Shown here: in pieces, positions 17,326-27,806 of the stretch
Layout of the letters: each line of letters opens with the position of its first letter
Position numbering within the stretch: the stretch's first letter is position 1
DNA from: Nitrosospira lacus
GTDB taxonomy: Bacteria > Pseudomonadota > Gammaproteobacteria > Burkholderiales > Nitrosomonadaceae
NCBI RefSeq assembly: GCF_000355765.4
Contig: NZ_CP021106.3
Location: 2,699,137-2,763,136 of the forward strand
DNA length: 64,000 bases
Reading direction: 5' to 3'
The notes under the pieces: model-generated
Databases searched by the model: none
What the model saw: the letters and a program-made list of their open reading frames with translations, nothing else
Told to the model about the DNA's origin: nothing
Made by a program: the position numbers and the translations under genes

Positions 17326-18768
17326 ATGGGTAACAAGATGCGGCAATTCGGCTTGATCATTTTCGGTGCGATCGCCGGTGTGATGCTGAGCCTCAATTTT
17401 TCTGCTGTCGCCAACAAGGAAGTCACGGAGGTTTTGCGTCCGCTTCCCGTTGAGGAACTGCGTGCGTTCACCGAAGTCTTCGGCCGCATTAAAAGCGATT
17501 ACGTTGAGCCGGTGGAAGACAAGAAACTCATCACTGAAGCCATCAATGGAATGCTGACTGGCCTTGATCCCCATTCCGCCTATCTCGATTCGGACGCCTT
17601 CAAGGAGTTGCAAATTGGCACGCAGGGTGAATTTGGCGGATTAGGCATTGAAGTCAGCATGGAAGACGGGTTTGTCAAGGTTATCTCGCCGATCGAGGAT
17701 ACGCCCGCATTTCGCGCCGGCATCAAGCCTGGCGATCTTATCATCAAGCTGGACGAGACTGCGGTCAAGGGTCTCTCGCTCACCGATGCGATCAAGCGCA
17801 TGCGCGGCAAACCCAATACGCCTATCACCCTCACCGTATTGCGCAAGGGTGAGACCAAGCCGCTGGTGTTCTCCTTGATACGCGCCGTCATAAAGATCCA
17901 GAGCGTTAAATCGAAGATGATCGAGCCCGGTTATGCATACATACGTATCACGCAGTTCCAGGAACAGACTGGTGAAAACCTCGTCAAGGCCATCGATAAA
18001 TTATTCAAGGAAAGTACTGTGCCGATGAAGGGGCTGGTGCTGGATCTGCGCAACGATCCAGGGGGCTTGCTGAACGGCGCGGTTGCGGTTTCCGCCGCCT
18101 TCCTGCCCTCCAATTCACTGGTGGTTTATACCGATGGCCGTACTGACGATGCCAAGATGAAGCTGAAAGCGAGTCCGGAATTCTACCTGCGCGATACAAA
18201 AAGTGACTATCTGAAGCGATTGCCGCCCGCGATCAAGACGGTGCCAATGATTACCCTCGTAAACGGGGGTTCGGCCTCCGCATCTGAAATCGTGGCAGGG
18301 GCCTTGCAGGACCATAAGCGTTCCGTGGTAATGGGTACGCAGACCTTTGGTAAAGGATCGGTACAAACCATACTGCCGCTAGGCAACAATACCGCTATCA
18401 AGCTCACTACCGCACGCTACTACACGCCTAACGGGCAATCCATTCAGGCCAAGGGAATCACGCCGGATATTCTTGATGAATCGGCGAAAGATGAAACCGA
18501 ACGCTTGCGGGAATCCGACCTGGATAGACATCTGTCTAACGGTAAGCCGAAGGAAACCAAGCCTGAAGCCGAAGCAGCGAAGGTAGAGCCGAAACCTGCC
18601 GTCAAAGTACCCAAAATGGAGAATGGCGAAGACAAAAACAAGAAGCGTGAACCCCCAGCGGAATTTGGTTCCAGCGGCGACTTATTGCTGACCCAGGCAA
18701 TGAACTATTTCAAAGGTGGCGCCACAGCATCGGACAAGAACTCTGATTCCGCAAAAGCTGTTAACTGA
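17326..18768 (+). CDS. ctpA: C-terminal processing protease, S41 family
   Basis: 480 residues, periplasmic. N-terminal signal or anchor helix (about 5-25), PDZ domain about 90-175 (with GGLGIEVSMEDGFVKVISPIEDTPAFRAGI), and an S41 catalytic domain with the serine in NGGSASASEIVAGALQD and the lysine in TFGKGSVQ, so the Ser-Lys dyad is complete. The last roughly 90 residues are a Lys/Glu/Pro-rich low-complexity tail. A good GGAGAAAG ribosome-binding site precedes the ATG. It follows envC by 37 bp, likely one transcript; such pairs act on envelope and cell-wall proteins. Confidence 0.93.
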   Translation: MGNKMRQFGLIIFGAIAGVMLSLNFSAVANKEVTEVLRPLPVEELRAFTEVFGRIKSDYVEPVEDKKLITEAINGMLTGLDPHSAYLDSDAFKELQIGTQGEFGGLGIEVSMEDGFVKVISPIEDTPAFRAGIKPGDLIIKLDETAVKGLSLTDAIKRMRGKPNTPITLTVLRKGETKPLVFSLIRAVIKIQSVKSKMIEPGYAYIRITQFQEQTGENLVKAIDKLFKESTVPMKGLVLDLRNDPGGLLNGAVAVSAAFLPSNSLVVYTDGRTDDAKMKLKASPEFYLRDTKSDYLKRLPPAIKTVPMITLVNGGSASASEIVAGALQDHKRSVVMGTQTFGKGSVQTILPLGNNTAIKLTTARYYTPNGQSIQAKGITPDILDESAKDETERLRESDLDRHLSNGKPKETKPEAEAAKVEPKPAVKVPKMENGEDKNKKREPPAEFGSSGDLLLTQAMNYFKGGATASDKNSDSAKAVN

Positions 18769-18859
18769 ATCACCATTAGCCGGGTCTGATTGTGATTTTC
18801 AAGGCACGTAAGGGGGAGTGAGCCATATACGGCGGCAATGCGCTTTCCGCTTTTGCGCC

Positions 18860-19060
18860 CTAGGCCTTATTAATTGTTGCGTCAGAGACCCATTCCATCA
18901 GGAGCGGTGCCAGATCGTTGGCAAGCTCCGCTCTTAAGCGGAAGTAGGACCCAATAAGCGCAGCGGATTGCGCCGTATGAGCATTCCATCCCCATCGATA
19001 CTCTTGCGATACCTGACTATTATGCATTGCGGCCCGGAAGGGGTCATCGTGAATCTGCAT
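18860..19060 (-). CDS. Small hypothetical protein
   Basis: 66 residues if started at ATG 19060, which has a GGGGAG ribosome-binding sequence at 8-9 bases. The composition (MQIHDDPFRAAMHNSQ..., then WNAHTAQSAALIGSYFRLRAELANDLAPLLMEWVSDATINKA) looks protein-like and would form two helices. No signal peptide or motif is recognised. It lies opposite the gpmA-moeB series in the gap between ctpA and moeB. Could be a real conserved short gene or a chance frame. Confidence 0.45.
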   Translation of the reverse strand: MQIHDDPFRAAMHNSQVSQEYRWGWNAHTAQSAALIGSYFRLRAELANDLAPLLMEWVSDATINKA

Positions 19061-19093
19061 AGCGGTCTCCCCGCAGCCGCGCCACGGTGAGCA

Positions 19094-19930
19094 ATGAACG
19101 ACGACCAACTGCTGCGCTACAGCCGGCACATTCTGTTGCCGCAAATCGGCATAAAGGGACAGGAAGCCTTAATCCGGTCGCACGTGCTCCTAATCGGCGC
19201 GGGGGGATTGGGTTCACCCATAGCGCTGTACCTTGCCGCGAGCGGGGTCGGTAAGCTGACTATTTGTGATAGTGACAAGGTTGACCTGACCAATCTTCAG
19301 CGACAAATCGCTCACAGCACGGATCGTATCGACACACCCAAATCAATTTCCGCAAGGAAAACGCTTGCGGGCATCAATCCGGAAGTCAATGTCATTGCAC
19401 TGAACGAGCGCCTGGATGAAAGCAGGCTGCTGCAGCTCGTCATGGATGCTGATGTGGTGGTGGATGCAAGCGACAACTTCCCTACCCGACACGCCATCAA
19501 CCGGGTCTGCGTCCTTCGGAAAAAACCACTCGTGTCCGGCGCAGCGGTGCGTTTTGACGGACAAGTCGCCGTATTTGATCTACGTCACGCGCACAGCCCT
19601 TGCTATCACTGCCTGTTTCCCGCAAGCGGAGAAGATCAGGATACGCGTTGCGCAGTGATGGGGGTGTTTGCACCCCTGGTAGGTATTATCGGTTGTGTCC
19701 AGGCAGCTGAAACGCTGAAAACCTTGCTTGATATTGGACAAACCCTGAATAACCGTTTGCTGCTGCTCGATGGCTTGTCGATGGAATGGCGCTCCATCAG
19801 GCTGAACAAGGACCCGGTGTGCAAGGTCTGCGGCACCGGTGCCAGCATCGGTGAGCCTATGTCCGAGATACGGCACATGACAGCAACTCCCTGCGCTGGG
19901 CCTCCCAATATTCCATCGGGTCGCGCTTGA
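19094..19930 (+). CDS. moeB: MoeB/ThiF-type adenylyltransferase
   Basis: 278 residues, E1-like enzyme that adenylates the C-terminus of a sulfur-carrier protein (MoaD or ThiS). The N-terminus RYSRHILLPQIGIKGQE, nucleotide loop GAGGLGSP, DxDKVDLTNLQRQ-type segment (SDKVDLTNLQRQIAH), catalytic Asp in DASDNFPTRHAINR, and two zinc CxxC pairs (CYHC, CKVC) are all present. Which carrier it serves cannot be told. The last roughly 74 bp overlap the 3' end of slmA on the other strand. Confidence 0.88.
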   Translation: MNDDQLLRYSRHILLPQIGIKGQEALIRSHVLLIGAGGLGSPIALYLAASGVGKLTICDSDKVDLTNLQRQIAHSTDRIDTPKSISARKTLAGINPEVNVIALNERLDESRLLQLVMDADVVVDASDNFPTRHAINRVCVLRKKPLVSGAAVRFDGQVAVFDLRHAHSPCYHCLFPASGEDQDTRCAVMGVFAPLVGIIGCVQAAETLKTLLDIGQTLNNRLLLLDGLSMEWRSIRLNKDPVCKVCGTGASIGEPMSEIRHMTATPCAGPPNIPSGRA

Positions 19931-20450
19931 AGCCACTTTTGGCGAACTGGTGCCAGCGCCCCGCTACATAGCACATCAGCAGGTTCGCCTGGGCGGGGAT
20001 ATCCAGATTGGCCGAGATTTCGCCCTCGCTGGCGGCGAAGCGCAGCACCTGTTTCAACGTCGCCTCAAGCCGGTCATGCAATTGATTGATGCGTAGCTGC
20101 AGGCGGTCATTCTCGTTTATCAGCGCGTCGCCGGTCAACACTCGCGTCATACCCGGATTTTTCTGCGCAAAGCCAAGCAATAGCGACAATATCCCTTCAA
20201 TTTGCCGCATGGCGCTTTTTTCTTCCGTCGTCAGTCTGTTGATAAGGCTGAACAAAGTGGCCTCGATGAACTCGATCAGGCCCTCGAACATCTGAGCCTT
20301 GCTGGCAAAATGCCGGTATAGCGCCGCCTCGGAAACATCCAGCTTGACCGCCAGCGATGCGGTAGTGATTTTCACAGGACGTGGCTCTTCCAGCATTTGC
20401 GCGAGAACCCGGAGGATTTGATCTTTTCTGTCACTGCGCTTGGCTTGCAT
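19857..20450 (-). CDS. slmA: Nucleoid occlusion factor SlmA, TetR family
   Basis: 197 residues. The N-terminal helix-turn-helix (ITTASLAVKLDVSEAALYRHFASKAQMFEGLIEFIE) with RKDQIL before it is the hallmark of SlmA, which binds DNA and blocks FtsZ assembly over the chromosome. Length is normal. Its 3' end runs into moeB on the opposite strand. Confidence 0.9.
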   Translation of the reverse strand: MQAKRSDRKDQILRVLAQMLEEPRPVKITTASLAVKLDVSEAALYRHFASKAQMFEGLIEFIEATLFSLINRLTTEEKSAMRQIEGILSLLLGFAQKNPGMTRVLTGDALINENDRLQLRINQLHDRLEATLKQVLRFAASEGEISANLDIPAQANLLMCYVAGRWHQFAKSGFKRDPMEYWEAQRRELLSCAVSRT

Positions 20451-20699
20451 GACTTCTCTCTTCGATAATGCTTTAGTTCAGTTTCAAAACGGCTCTACCT
20501 ATTGCCCGTAGCGCGACGACGGCTTTTCGGGACCATACGCACAAATCAGGGGAGAAATACCAGTGGCGGAATTTTCATGCAACGCACTAAGCGAGGCACA
20601 TTGTGCCGTATCTCATCTTTAGCCATGTCACTGAGGAGGCATGAATAAATCCCCAATCCTATCCCCACAGCGGCCTCTTGAGAGCTTGCGCCGACCCCT

Positions 20700-20858
20700 G
20701 GCAGCCTGTTGGACTTAAAGAAAATTAGCTGCGAAAGCGTCTGGCCCGTCCATATTTCACTGCTTTTTCGGCCGATAGCACAAATTGGCCTTCAAAATCG
20801 TCAGAATCTGTCCTTGCCCAGCCATTTTTTCGCTTCGATTCTCAAGTCCGACAGGCAG

Positions 20859-20860
<2 letters not shown>
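20700..20860. mobile_element. 161-bp element with terminal inverted repeats (MITE-like)
   Basis: The ends GGCAGCCTGTTGGACTT (20700-20716) and AAGTCCGACAGGCAGCT (20844-20860) are inverted repeats with 3 mismatches in 17. The interior has no open frame. The right end runs directly into the argB stop codon (20859-20861). The rest of the 408-bp slmA-argB gap (20451-20699) shows nothing I can name. A non-autonomous transposon relic is the simplest reading. Confidence 0.5.
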
Positions 20861-21755
<895 letters not shown>

Positions 21756-21777
21756 TTATGAATTTTGGGTATATTAT

Positions 21778-21904
21778 CCTGAATCCGGCGGCTTGCCGCT
21801 CATTTTTCACTCGTTTTTTAAGCCTGCCGCCATGAGCCTCAAAGGTTTCTTGCGTAACCTGGCTCATCACCTTAATGATGAGTTTGCTACAGCTCGGATT
21901 CGGG
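21778..21904. repeat. Intergenic repeat element, copy C (argB upstream)
   Basis: Starts CCTGAATCCGGCGGCTTGCC, carries a hairpin CTCATCA-CCTTAA-TGATGAG (21863-21882) and ends GGATTCGGG. This is the same start, hairpin and end order as copy A, and more extended (127 bp). Confidence 0.55.
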
Positions 21905-21978
21905 AGTATGCCAGATCACGGATGCGGAAAAGCCCTCGTCCATGAAACAGGTCACCCACCGCAAGCCGGGGAATTCAT

Positions 21979-24900
21979 CTAAACCTCGCGTGGCGCATGC
22001 AGGTGCGGGGTAGACGCATCAGTCGTCTTGGCAATGCGGTCAGGCACGTCAGGCATTGGATCAAAATAGCGGTATAGCATGGGTACCACCACCTTCGTCA
22101 TCACCGTCGCGGTAATCAGCCCGCAGATCACCACAATGGCTAGCGGCTTCTGCACCTCGGAGCCGAGGCCGGTTGCGATCAGGAACGGCGCCAGGCCCAG
22201 TATCGTGGCCGCGGCGGTTATCAGCACGGGACGGAAGCGCGCCTCGCAACTGGTTTTCACCGCGTCGGCCACGCTTAATCCCTGCTCGCGCAGTTCCTTG
22301 ATAAAAGATATCAATACCACGCCGTTCAATATGGCTACGCCCCATACCGCGATGAAACCCACTGATGCCGGTACCGATAGATACTCGCCGGTGATGAACA
22401 GCCCGATAACACCACCGACCGAAGCAAACGGCAAAGCGGTGAAGATAAGCAAGGCGAGCTTGACCGAACCAAACAGCATGAACAACAGGAAGAAGATTGC
22501 GGCGAAGGTGATCGGCACAATCACCGCGAGTGTTGCCATGGCGCGCTCCATGTTCTCGAACTGCCCGCCCCAGACAAAATAATAACCAGAAGGCAATTTG
22601 ACTTCCTTCGCGGTACGCTCCTGTAATTCGGCAACGAAACCTCCCAGATCGCGATCATGCACATTGGCACCGACCACCACGCGGCGTTTGGCGTACTCGC
22701 GCGAAACGATCGCCGGACCGTCTATGACCTTGATGTCCGCCACCGCGCTCAGCGGCACCAGAACGCCGCCCCGAGCCATCATGCCCTCAGGCCCCGCGTT
22801 ACCGGGGGGGCGCAGCAAGAGATCGCGGATCGCTTCGACATCGTCACGGAACTGTTCGGGAAAGCGCAGGAGAAGCGTAAAGCGCCGCTCACCCTCGAAC
22901 ACCTGGGTAACCGCCTTGCCGCCGATCGCCGTTGCGATCAACTCATTCACATCAGCAACATTGAGACCGTGGCGGGCAATGGCGCGGCGGTCGATGTCAA
23001 TGGTCAATTCCTGCTGACCTGACAGGCGCTCGATGCGGAGATCACGTGCTCCACGTGTTGACTTGACGATGCGCGCCACCTGCTCGGATAACTTGCGCAA
23101 CTCTTCCAGGTCGTCGCCGAAGATCTTGACCGCGACCTGTGAACGGACCCCCGTTACCATCTCATCCACCCGCTGCGCGATCGGTTGCGACAGTGCAATA
23201 TTCACGCCCGGCAGCACTGTCAGCGCCTTGCGGATATCTTCTTCGATTTCCTGCTGGGTTCGGCCCGATCCCTTCAAATCCAGGGATGCGATGGGGTCGG
23301 ATTCGTTCTGCGATGCCGGATCGGCGGGCGATTCGCCCCGGCCCAGCTTGGACACTACGGACACGACTCCAGGTATCTTGGCGATCAGTTTCATCGCTTC
23401 TGTTTCCAGTTTGATCGCTTCATCCAGCGAAATCGAAGGTACGCGAATAATCACAGGTGTCACCGCACCTTCCCGCATGATCGGAATGAAGGATTTTCCA
23501 AGAAACGGATACAGGCCGACCGCCAGCAAAAGAGAACCCACCGACACCATCGCCGTGGCCTTCGGATTCCTCAATGCTAAATAGAGCAGGCGCAAATAAA
23601 GAGATTTGAGAATGGCGACAATTTTGGTATCTTCCTCGCTTCCTCCCTTCAGGGCATAGTCGCATAGCACCGGCGACAGCAGCACCGAAACGACCAGCGC
23701 CACCAGCAGTGCGATGGAGATGGTAACGGCAAGCGGGCTGAACATCTTGCCTTCCATGCCCTGCAGCGACATAAGCGGCAGGAATACGAGAACAATGATG
23801 ATAATTCCGTAGATGACCGGTGCACCCACCTCAGCTGCCGCCTTGGCAATCGTTTCGCTCTTCGGCTCGTCGCCGGTGGCATGGCTCAGGCGCAGAAAGA
23901 TATTTTCCACCACCACCACGGTGGGGTCGACCATCAGTCCAATGGCGATCGTTAGCCCTCCCAGGGACATCAGGTTGGCTGGAATGCCCAGATAATTCAT
24001 GATCATGAACGTGACCAGCGGCGTGATGATAAGCGTCGCGCACACGACCAGGCTTACGCGCAGGTTACCCAGGCAGATAACCATTACCAGGATCACGAAG
24101 ACCAGTGCCTCGATCAATACGCGGTACACGGACTCCAGCGCGGCATCCACCATAACGGTCCGGTCATAGAAGGGCACGATCTGGAGCCCGCCCGGCAACA
24201 GGCCCCGTTCGTTGATCTCGGCAACCTTTTCCTTCACCCGTCCGACTATTTCCTTGGCATTGCCGCCGCGCAGCATCATCACGATGCCAGTGACCGACTC
24301 AGTGTAACCATCCTTGATACTGGCTCCGAGTCGTACCTCCCCGCCGAACTGCACTTGGGCCACATCCCGCACGTATACCGGCACACCATCCAGTTCTTTG
24401 AGCACGATGTTGCGGATATCGTCCAACGTGCGGATCAGGCCGACACCACGGATCAGGTATTGCTCCGCGTGTAAGGGCAGTATATTACCGCTGGAATTCG
24501 CATTGTTGCTCGCAATGGCCCGGTCGACCGCTGACAGCGTCAGATCATAGTGACGCAACCGGTTGGGATCAACCAACACCTGGTATTCCTTGACATGACC
24601 GCCGATGGAATTGATCTCCGCTACACCCTGGACCGAACGCAGCAGCGGTCGCACCACCCAATCCTGAATCGTGCGCCGTTCGGTCAGCTCCTCGACGGTT
24701 AATGCGCGCTGGCCATCGTCGGGATGATCGATCGTATATTGATATACTTCGCCCAGACCAGTGGATACAGGCCCGAGCACTGGCATGATGCCCGGTATAA
24801 GCCGGGGAGATACCTCAATCAGCCGTTCCATCACCAGTTGGCGCGCAAAGAAAACGTCGGTCTTGTCGGTAAACACCAGGGTGATAAGCGACAACCCGCT

Positions 24901-25161
24901 CTTGTTCAGGGAGCGCATCTCCACCAGCCCCGGCAGGCCGGTCATGGCGATTTCCACCGGTACCGTAACCAGCCGTTCGATCTCCTCCGGACTGCGCCCG
25001 ATCGCCACCGTGGCGACCTGCACCTGGATATTGGTCACATCGGGAAAAGCATCGACCGAGAGATTCTTCGCGGCAAAAATGCCTGCGGCACACAGGGCAA
25101 GCGCCACCACTACGACTACCAGGCGCTGCCTGAGCATAACGCGCACGATGGAGGCAAGCAT
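21979..25161 (-). CDS. Heavy-metal-type RND efflux pump (CzcA/CusA family)
   Basis: 1060 residues, 12 membrane helices expected, inner membrane. It drives metal (or other cation) export across the envelope by proton antiport together with the two upstream gene products. The start MLASIVRVMLRQR and the segments VDAFPDVTNIQVQV and VPVEIAMTGLPGL are HME-RND signatures. In TM4 the sequence reads AIGLMVDPTVVVVEN: Asp412 and Glu419 are present, but the first acidic residue of the CzcA triad is alanine, as in CusA-type pumps. The substrate is therefore unclear and I give no gene symbol. Last gene of a three-gene operon, 6 bp after the fusion protein. Confidence 0.9.
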   Translation of the reverse strand: MLASIVRVMLRQRLVVVVVALALCAAGIFAAKNLSVDAFPDVTNIQVQVATVAIGRSPEEIERLVTVPVEIAMTGLPGLVEMRSLNKSGLSLITLVFTDKTDVFFARQLVMERLIEVSPRLIPGIMPVLGPVSTGLGEVYQYTIDHPDDGQRALTVEELTERRTIQDWVVRPLLRSVQGVAEINSIGGHVKEYQVLVDPNRLRHYDLTLSAVDRAIASNNANSSGNILPLHAEQYLIRGVGLIRTLDDIRNIVLKELDGVPVYVRDVAQVQFGGEVRLGASIKDGYTESVTGIVMMLRGGNAKEIVGRVKEKVAEINERGLLPGGLQIVPFYDRTVMVDAALESVYRVLIEALVFVILVMVICLGNLRVSLVVCATLIITPLVTFMIMNYLGIPANLMSLGGLTIAIGLMVDPTVVVVENIFLRLSHATGDEPKSETIAKAAAEVGAPVIYGIIIIVLVFLPLMSLQGMEGKMFSPLAVTISIALLVALVVSVLLSPVLCDYALKGGSEEDTKIVAILKSLYLRLLYLALRNPKATAMVSVGSLLLAVGLYPFLGKSFIPIMREGAVTPVIIRVPSISLDEAIKLETEAMKLIAKIPGVVSVVSKLGRGESPADPASQNESDPIASLDLKGSGRTQQEIEEDIRKALTVLPGVNIALSQPIAQRVDEMVTGVRSQVAVKIFGDDLEELRKLSEQVARIVKSTRGARDLRIERLSGQQELTIDIDRRAIARHGLNVADVNELIATAIGGKAVTQVFEGERRFTLLLRFPEQFRDDVEAIRDLLLRPPGNAGPEGMMARGGVLVPLSAVADIKVIDGPAIVSREYAKRRVVVGANVHDRDLGGFVAELQERTAKEVKLPSGYYFVWGGQFENMERAMATLAVIVPITFAAIFFLLFMLFGSVKLALLIFTALPFASVGGVIGLFITGEYLSVPASVGFIAVWGVAILNGVVLISFIKELREQGLSVADAVKTSCEARFRPVLITAAATILGLAPFLIATGLGSEVQKPLAIVVICGLITATVMTKVVVPMLYRYFDPMPDVPDRIAKTTDASTPHLHAPREV

Positions 25162-25167
25162 GACGAC

Positions 25168-26325
25168 CTACTCCAGTTCTGCGAGCTTGCGCTCGTTGTC
25201 CAGATGAAAGGCGCCGTCCACCACGATCTTCTGATCGATCGTAACCCCGTTCAACACTGGATACATATCAGCAACTTCGGGACCCAATTCGACAGGGATG
25301 CGGAGGAACCGATTATTACCCTGAGCCAGGAATACATAGTCGCGGTTGGCCTCGCGCACTACCGCGGTTTCCGGCACTACCAGGCTTTTATGCGCATTGT
25401 CGGTAATGTGCATGGTGGCCAGCATGTCGGGCTTGAGCTTGCGCTGGGGATTCTCCACCATGGTGCGCACCATCACGGTGCGGGTGAGCGGATTCACCGT
25501 ATCGGCAACGAATATGATGAGACCATCAAGACTTACGTCACCCAACGCCGGAACGTGTATCTCCACATGTTGACCGACTTGCACATTACGCGCGATCTGC
25601 TCCGGCACATCGCCCACCACCCAGACAGAGGATAGATCGGCCACTCCGAACAGTTGATCGGCCGGTTGCACCACCTGGCCGATGATGACATTCCGCGAAA
25701 TAACAATTCCGCTCCTCGACGCATTGATAGTAACGTTAGGCACAATATGCCCCTGCTTCGCCAGTTCCGCCAGCACGGCTTTATCCATCCCCAGCAAGCG
25801 CAACTGGTCCTTCGCCGCCTCCAGCTCGGCGCGGGCGACCTCCAGCTCCGACTCACGCCGTTCCACTTCGGCGACGGCGATCACATCGGCGGCCAGTAAA
25901 TGCTTGGCACGCTGTGCCGCTTTTTCCGTCAGCACAGTCCGCGAAAACGCGCGCAAATAGGCGAGCTGTGCGTGGGTCAGCTCAGGGCTGGAAATACGCG
26001 CCAAAGGCTGGCCGGCGTTAACGCTGTCACCCAGCATGACGTATAAATCGATGATGCGCCCTGTCACGTAGGAGCCGATGCGAACCAGCCTCTCCTCATC
26101 CACCTCGACCTGGCTGGGAACCTGTAATCTATCAGCGAGATCGATCATCGCGGGCTGGCCAATCTTTATACGTGTCACCATTTCCGGCCTGATCGTGATG
26201 CTGTTCACATCCTCCTGCTCTTTCCTGGCTTCCTTGGCGGGAGCCGCGGCCTCCTTACCGTTGCCGCACCCGGCAAGCAGCGCGACTATGACAACAGCAC
26301 CGGTGATGTGCATTGTTTTTTTCAT
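25168..26325 (-). CDS. Periplasmic membrane-fusion lipoprotein of the RND pump
   Basis: 385 residues. Lipoprotein signal with lipobox LAGC (Cys20), then the CzcB/CusB arrangement: barrel-sandwich halves (VTGRIIDLYVMLGDSVNAGQPLARISSPEL and SGIVISRNVIIGQVVQPADQLFGVADLSSVWV), an alpha-hairpin between them (about 120-185), and a C-terminal membrane-proximal domain. No His-rich metal-binding N-terminus is seen. Starts inside the stop of the outer-membrane gene (ATGA overlap), so translation is coupled. Confidence 0.88.
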   Translation of the reverse strand: MKKTMHITGAVVIVALLAGCGNGKEAAAPAKEARKEQEDVNSITIRPEMVTRIKIGQPAMIDLADRLQVPSQVEVDEERLVRIGSYVTGRIIDLYVMLGDSVNAGQPLARISSPELTHAQLAYLRAFSRTVLTEKAAQRAKHLLAADVIAVAEVERRESELEVARAELEAAKDQLRLLGMDKAVLAELAKQGHIVPNVTINASRSGIVISRNVIIGQVVQPADQLFGVADLSSVWVVGDVPEQIARNVQVGQHVEIHVPALGDVSLDGLIIFVADTVNPLTRTVMVRTMVENPQRKLKPDMLATMHITDNAHKSLVVPETAVVREANRDYVFLAQGNNRFLRIPVELGPEVADMYPVLNGVTIDQKIVVDGAFHLDNERKLAELE

Positions 26326-27806
26326 TCGACACCTTGCTCCCTGGGATAATAAGCCCGCAATCGGTCGATTTCCGCAGCAGCGGCCTGTAGATCAAAGCGT
26401 GCCTGCAACGAATCCATAAGTATCCCTCGCAAAATACGTTGGGTGTCGAGTACGTCTATGAGGGGACGCTCGCCAAAGCGGTAAGCCGCCTGGGCAATCT
26501 GCAACGCATTCTCAGCTTCCTTGATGATGCCGCCCTCGAACATCTCCACCCTGCGGCGCGCAATCTGCAAGGCCTGCCAGGCGGATTCAAATAGTTGGCC
26601 AATTTCGTAACGGCGGAATTCCAGCGTTTCCCGCGCCCGCGCGGAATCCGCCACGGCCGCGTCGATTTCTCCGCGGCGGCGATAGAACAGGGGAACCGTC
26701 ACTTTCAGGCCAGCCCTGTTGTCGGTGTATTGATCATCTTGATAACTGTTGTATAAGACGTCCACTGAGGGCAGCACTGTAGCGCGTTCCTGATCGATGC
26801 GCAGGCGGGCTCGGTTCGACTCAGCCTGCAAACGCAACACATCCGGGTTGATAGCCGGCACTTCCTCACGCAGTTCCTCCAGCGGAGGCAGGCTGACCGG
26901 ATCGAACAGGGATGCCTTTATCGCGAAATCAGGCTTCAGGGCACCCGCCGTGAACTGCATCAGCGCCACCCGCGCGCGCAGCGCTCCCAGTTCCGCCGCT
27001 TCCTTGCGGCTGGCCGCGTTCAGCACCTCGGCATCTGCGCGAACCAGCTCGAAGCGCGCGGTTTCGCCCACGCCCACGGCCACGCTGATACGCCGCCGCA
27101 CTTCCCCCATCAGATCGTAGATGCCGGCCTCCATGCGCGCTATTTCCTGACGCAGCAGCAGTTCATACGCACGCACCCGCAGTTGCGCCGCCAAGTCTGC
27201 GCGCACCTGATGATAGCTGGCGCGGCTGGCCTCTACGCCCGCCTCCGCCGCACCGATGCGTGTGCTACGCACAAATGGATTCTCGATGGTCTGCACAACG
27301 TTCACCTGACGCGTGTTCGTGGCAGGATGGGCCAGGGGGATTCGCGCGTGTTGAGGTCCTGCTATTACGGTCACCATCGGATTAGGATAAGCGGCGGCGC
27401 CGATGACCCCCGCCTCGGCGGCGTCTACCTGGGATCGTGCCGCGCGCACCAGGCCATTGGCCTCCAGTCCCACTCGTTGCAGGGCTTCGATCGAGAGCGC
27501 TCCGGGCGGCATGGCGGCGGAAGCGGCAGCGGACGGCAGGGTGAAAGAAGGTGTCGTATCAAAAGCACTCCTGCCTGGGGATGCCGGGGCGGACGGCGTC
27601 GGAACAGAAGAAGGCCGCCTGATCGCAGGTGCTGGGGCAGATGGCTCGGTGAGGGAAGGTAATGCGGAAGGCGGCAGGCTATCCGAGGGAGCAGGGGGAG
27701 CAGGGGGCGCAGGGCCAAAAGTGGGCGAATCTTGAGCTGAAACAGCGGTGAACGGAGAGATGAGAATCAGGCTCAGCAAGATGCGGAAGCGGAGTGATAT
27801 TTGCAT
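26322..27806 (-). CDS. Outer-membrane efflux protein of the RND operon, with Pro-rich extension
   Basis: 494 residues. A Sec signal peptide (cleavage near VSA-QD) is followed by an unusual low-complexity stretch of about 75 residues (25-100) dominated by Pro, Ala and Ser, then the TolC/CzcC fold: two repeats of long helices (LEANGLVRAARSQVDAAEAGV..., and NPDVLRLQAESNRARLRIDQERA...). No lipobox cysteine, unlike many CzcC proteins. First gene of the operon; the promoter should be in 27807-28050, opposite a ruined nhaR-like gene. Confidence 0.87.
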   Translation of the reverse strand: MQISLRFRILLSLILISPFTAVSAQDSPTFGPAPPAPPAPSDSLPPSALPSLTEPSAPAPAIRRPSSVPTPSAPASPGRSAFDTTPSFTLPSAAASAAMPPGALSIEALQRVGLEANGLVRAARSQVDAAEAGVIGAAAYPNPMVTVIAGPQHARIPLAHPATNTRQVNVVQTIENPFVRSTRIGAAEAGVEASRASYHQVRADLAAQLRVRAYELLLRQEIARMEAGIYDLMGEVRRRISVAVGVGETARFELVRADAEVLNAASRKEAAELGALRARVALMQFTAGALKPDFAIKASLFDPVSLPPLEELREEVPAINPDVLRLQAESNRARLRIDQERATVLPSVDVLYNSYQDDQYTDNRAGLKVTVPLFYRRRGEIDAAVADSARARETLEFRRYEIGQLFESAWQALQIARRRVEMFEGGIIKEAENALQIAQAAYRFGERPLIDVLDTQRILRGILMDSLQARFDLQAAAAEIDRLRAYYPREQGVE

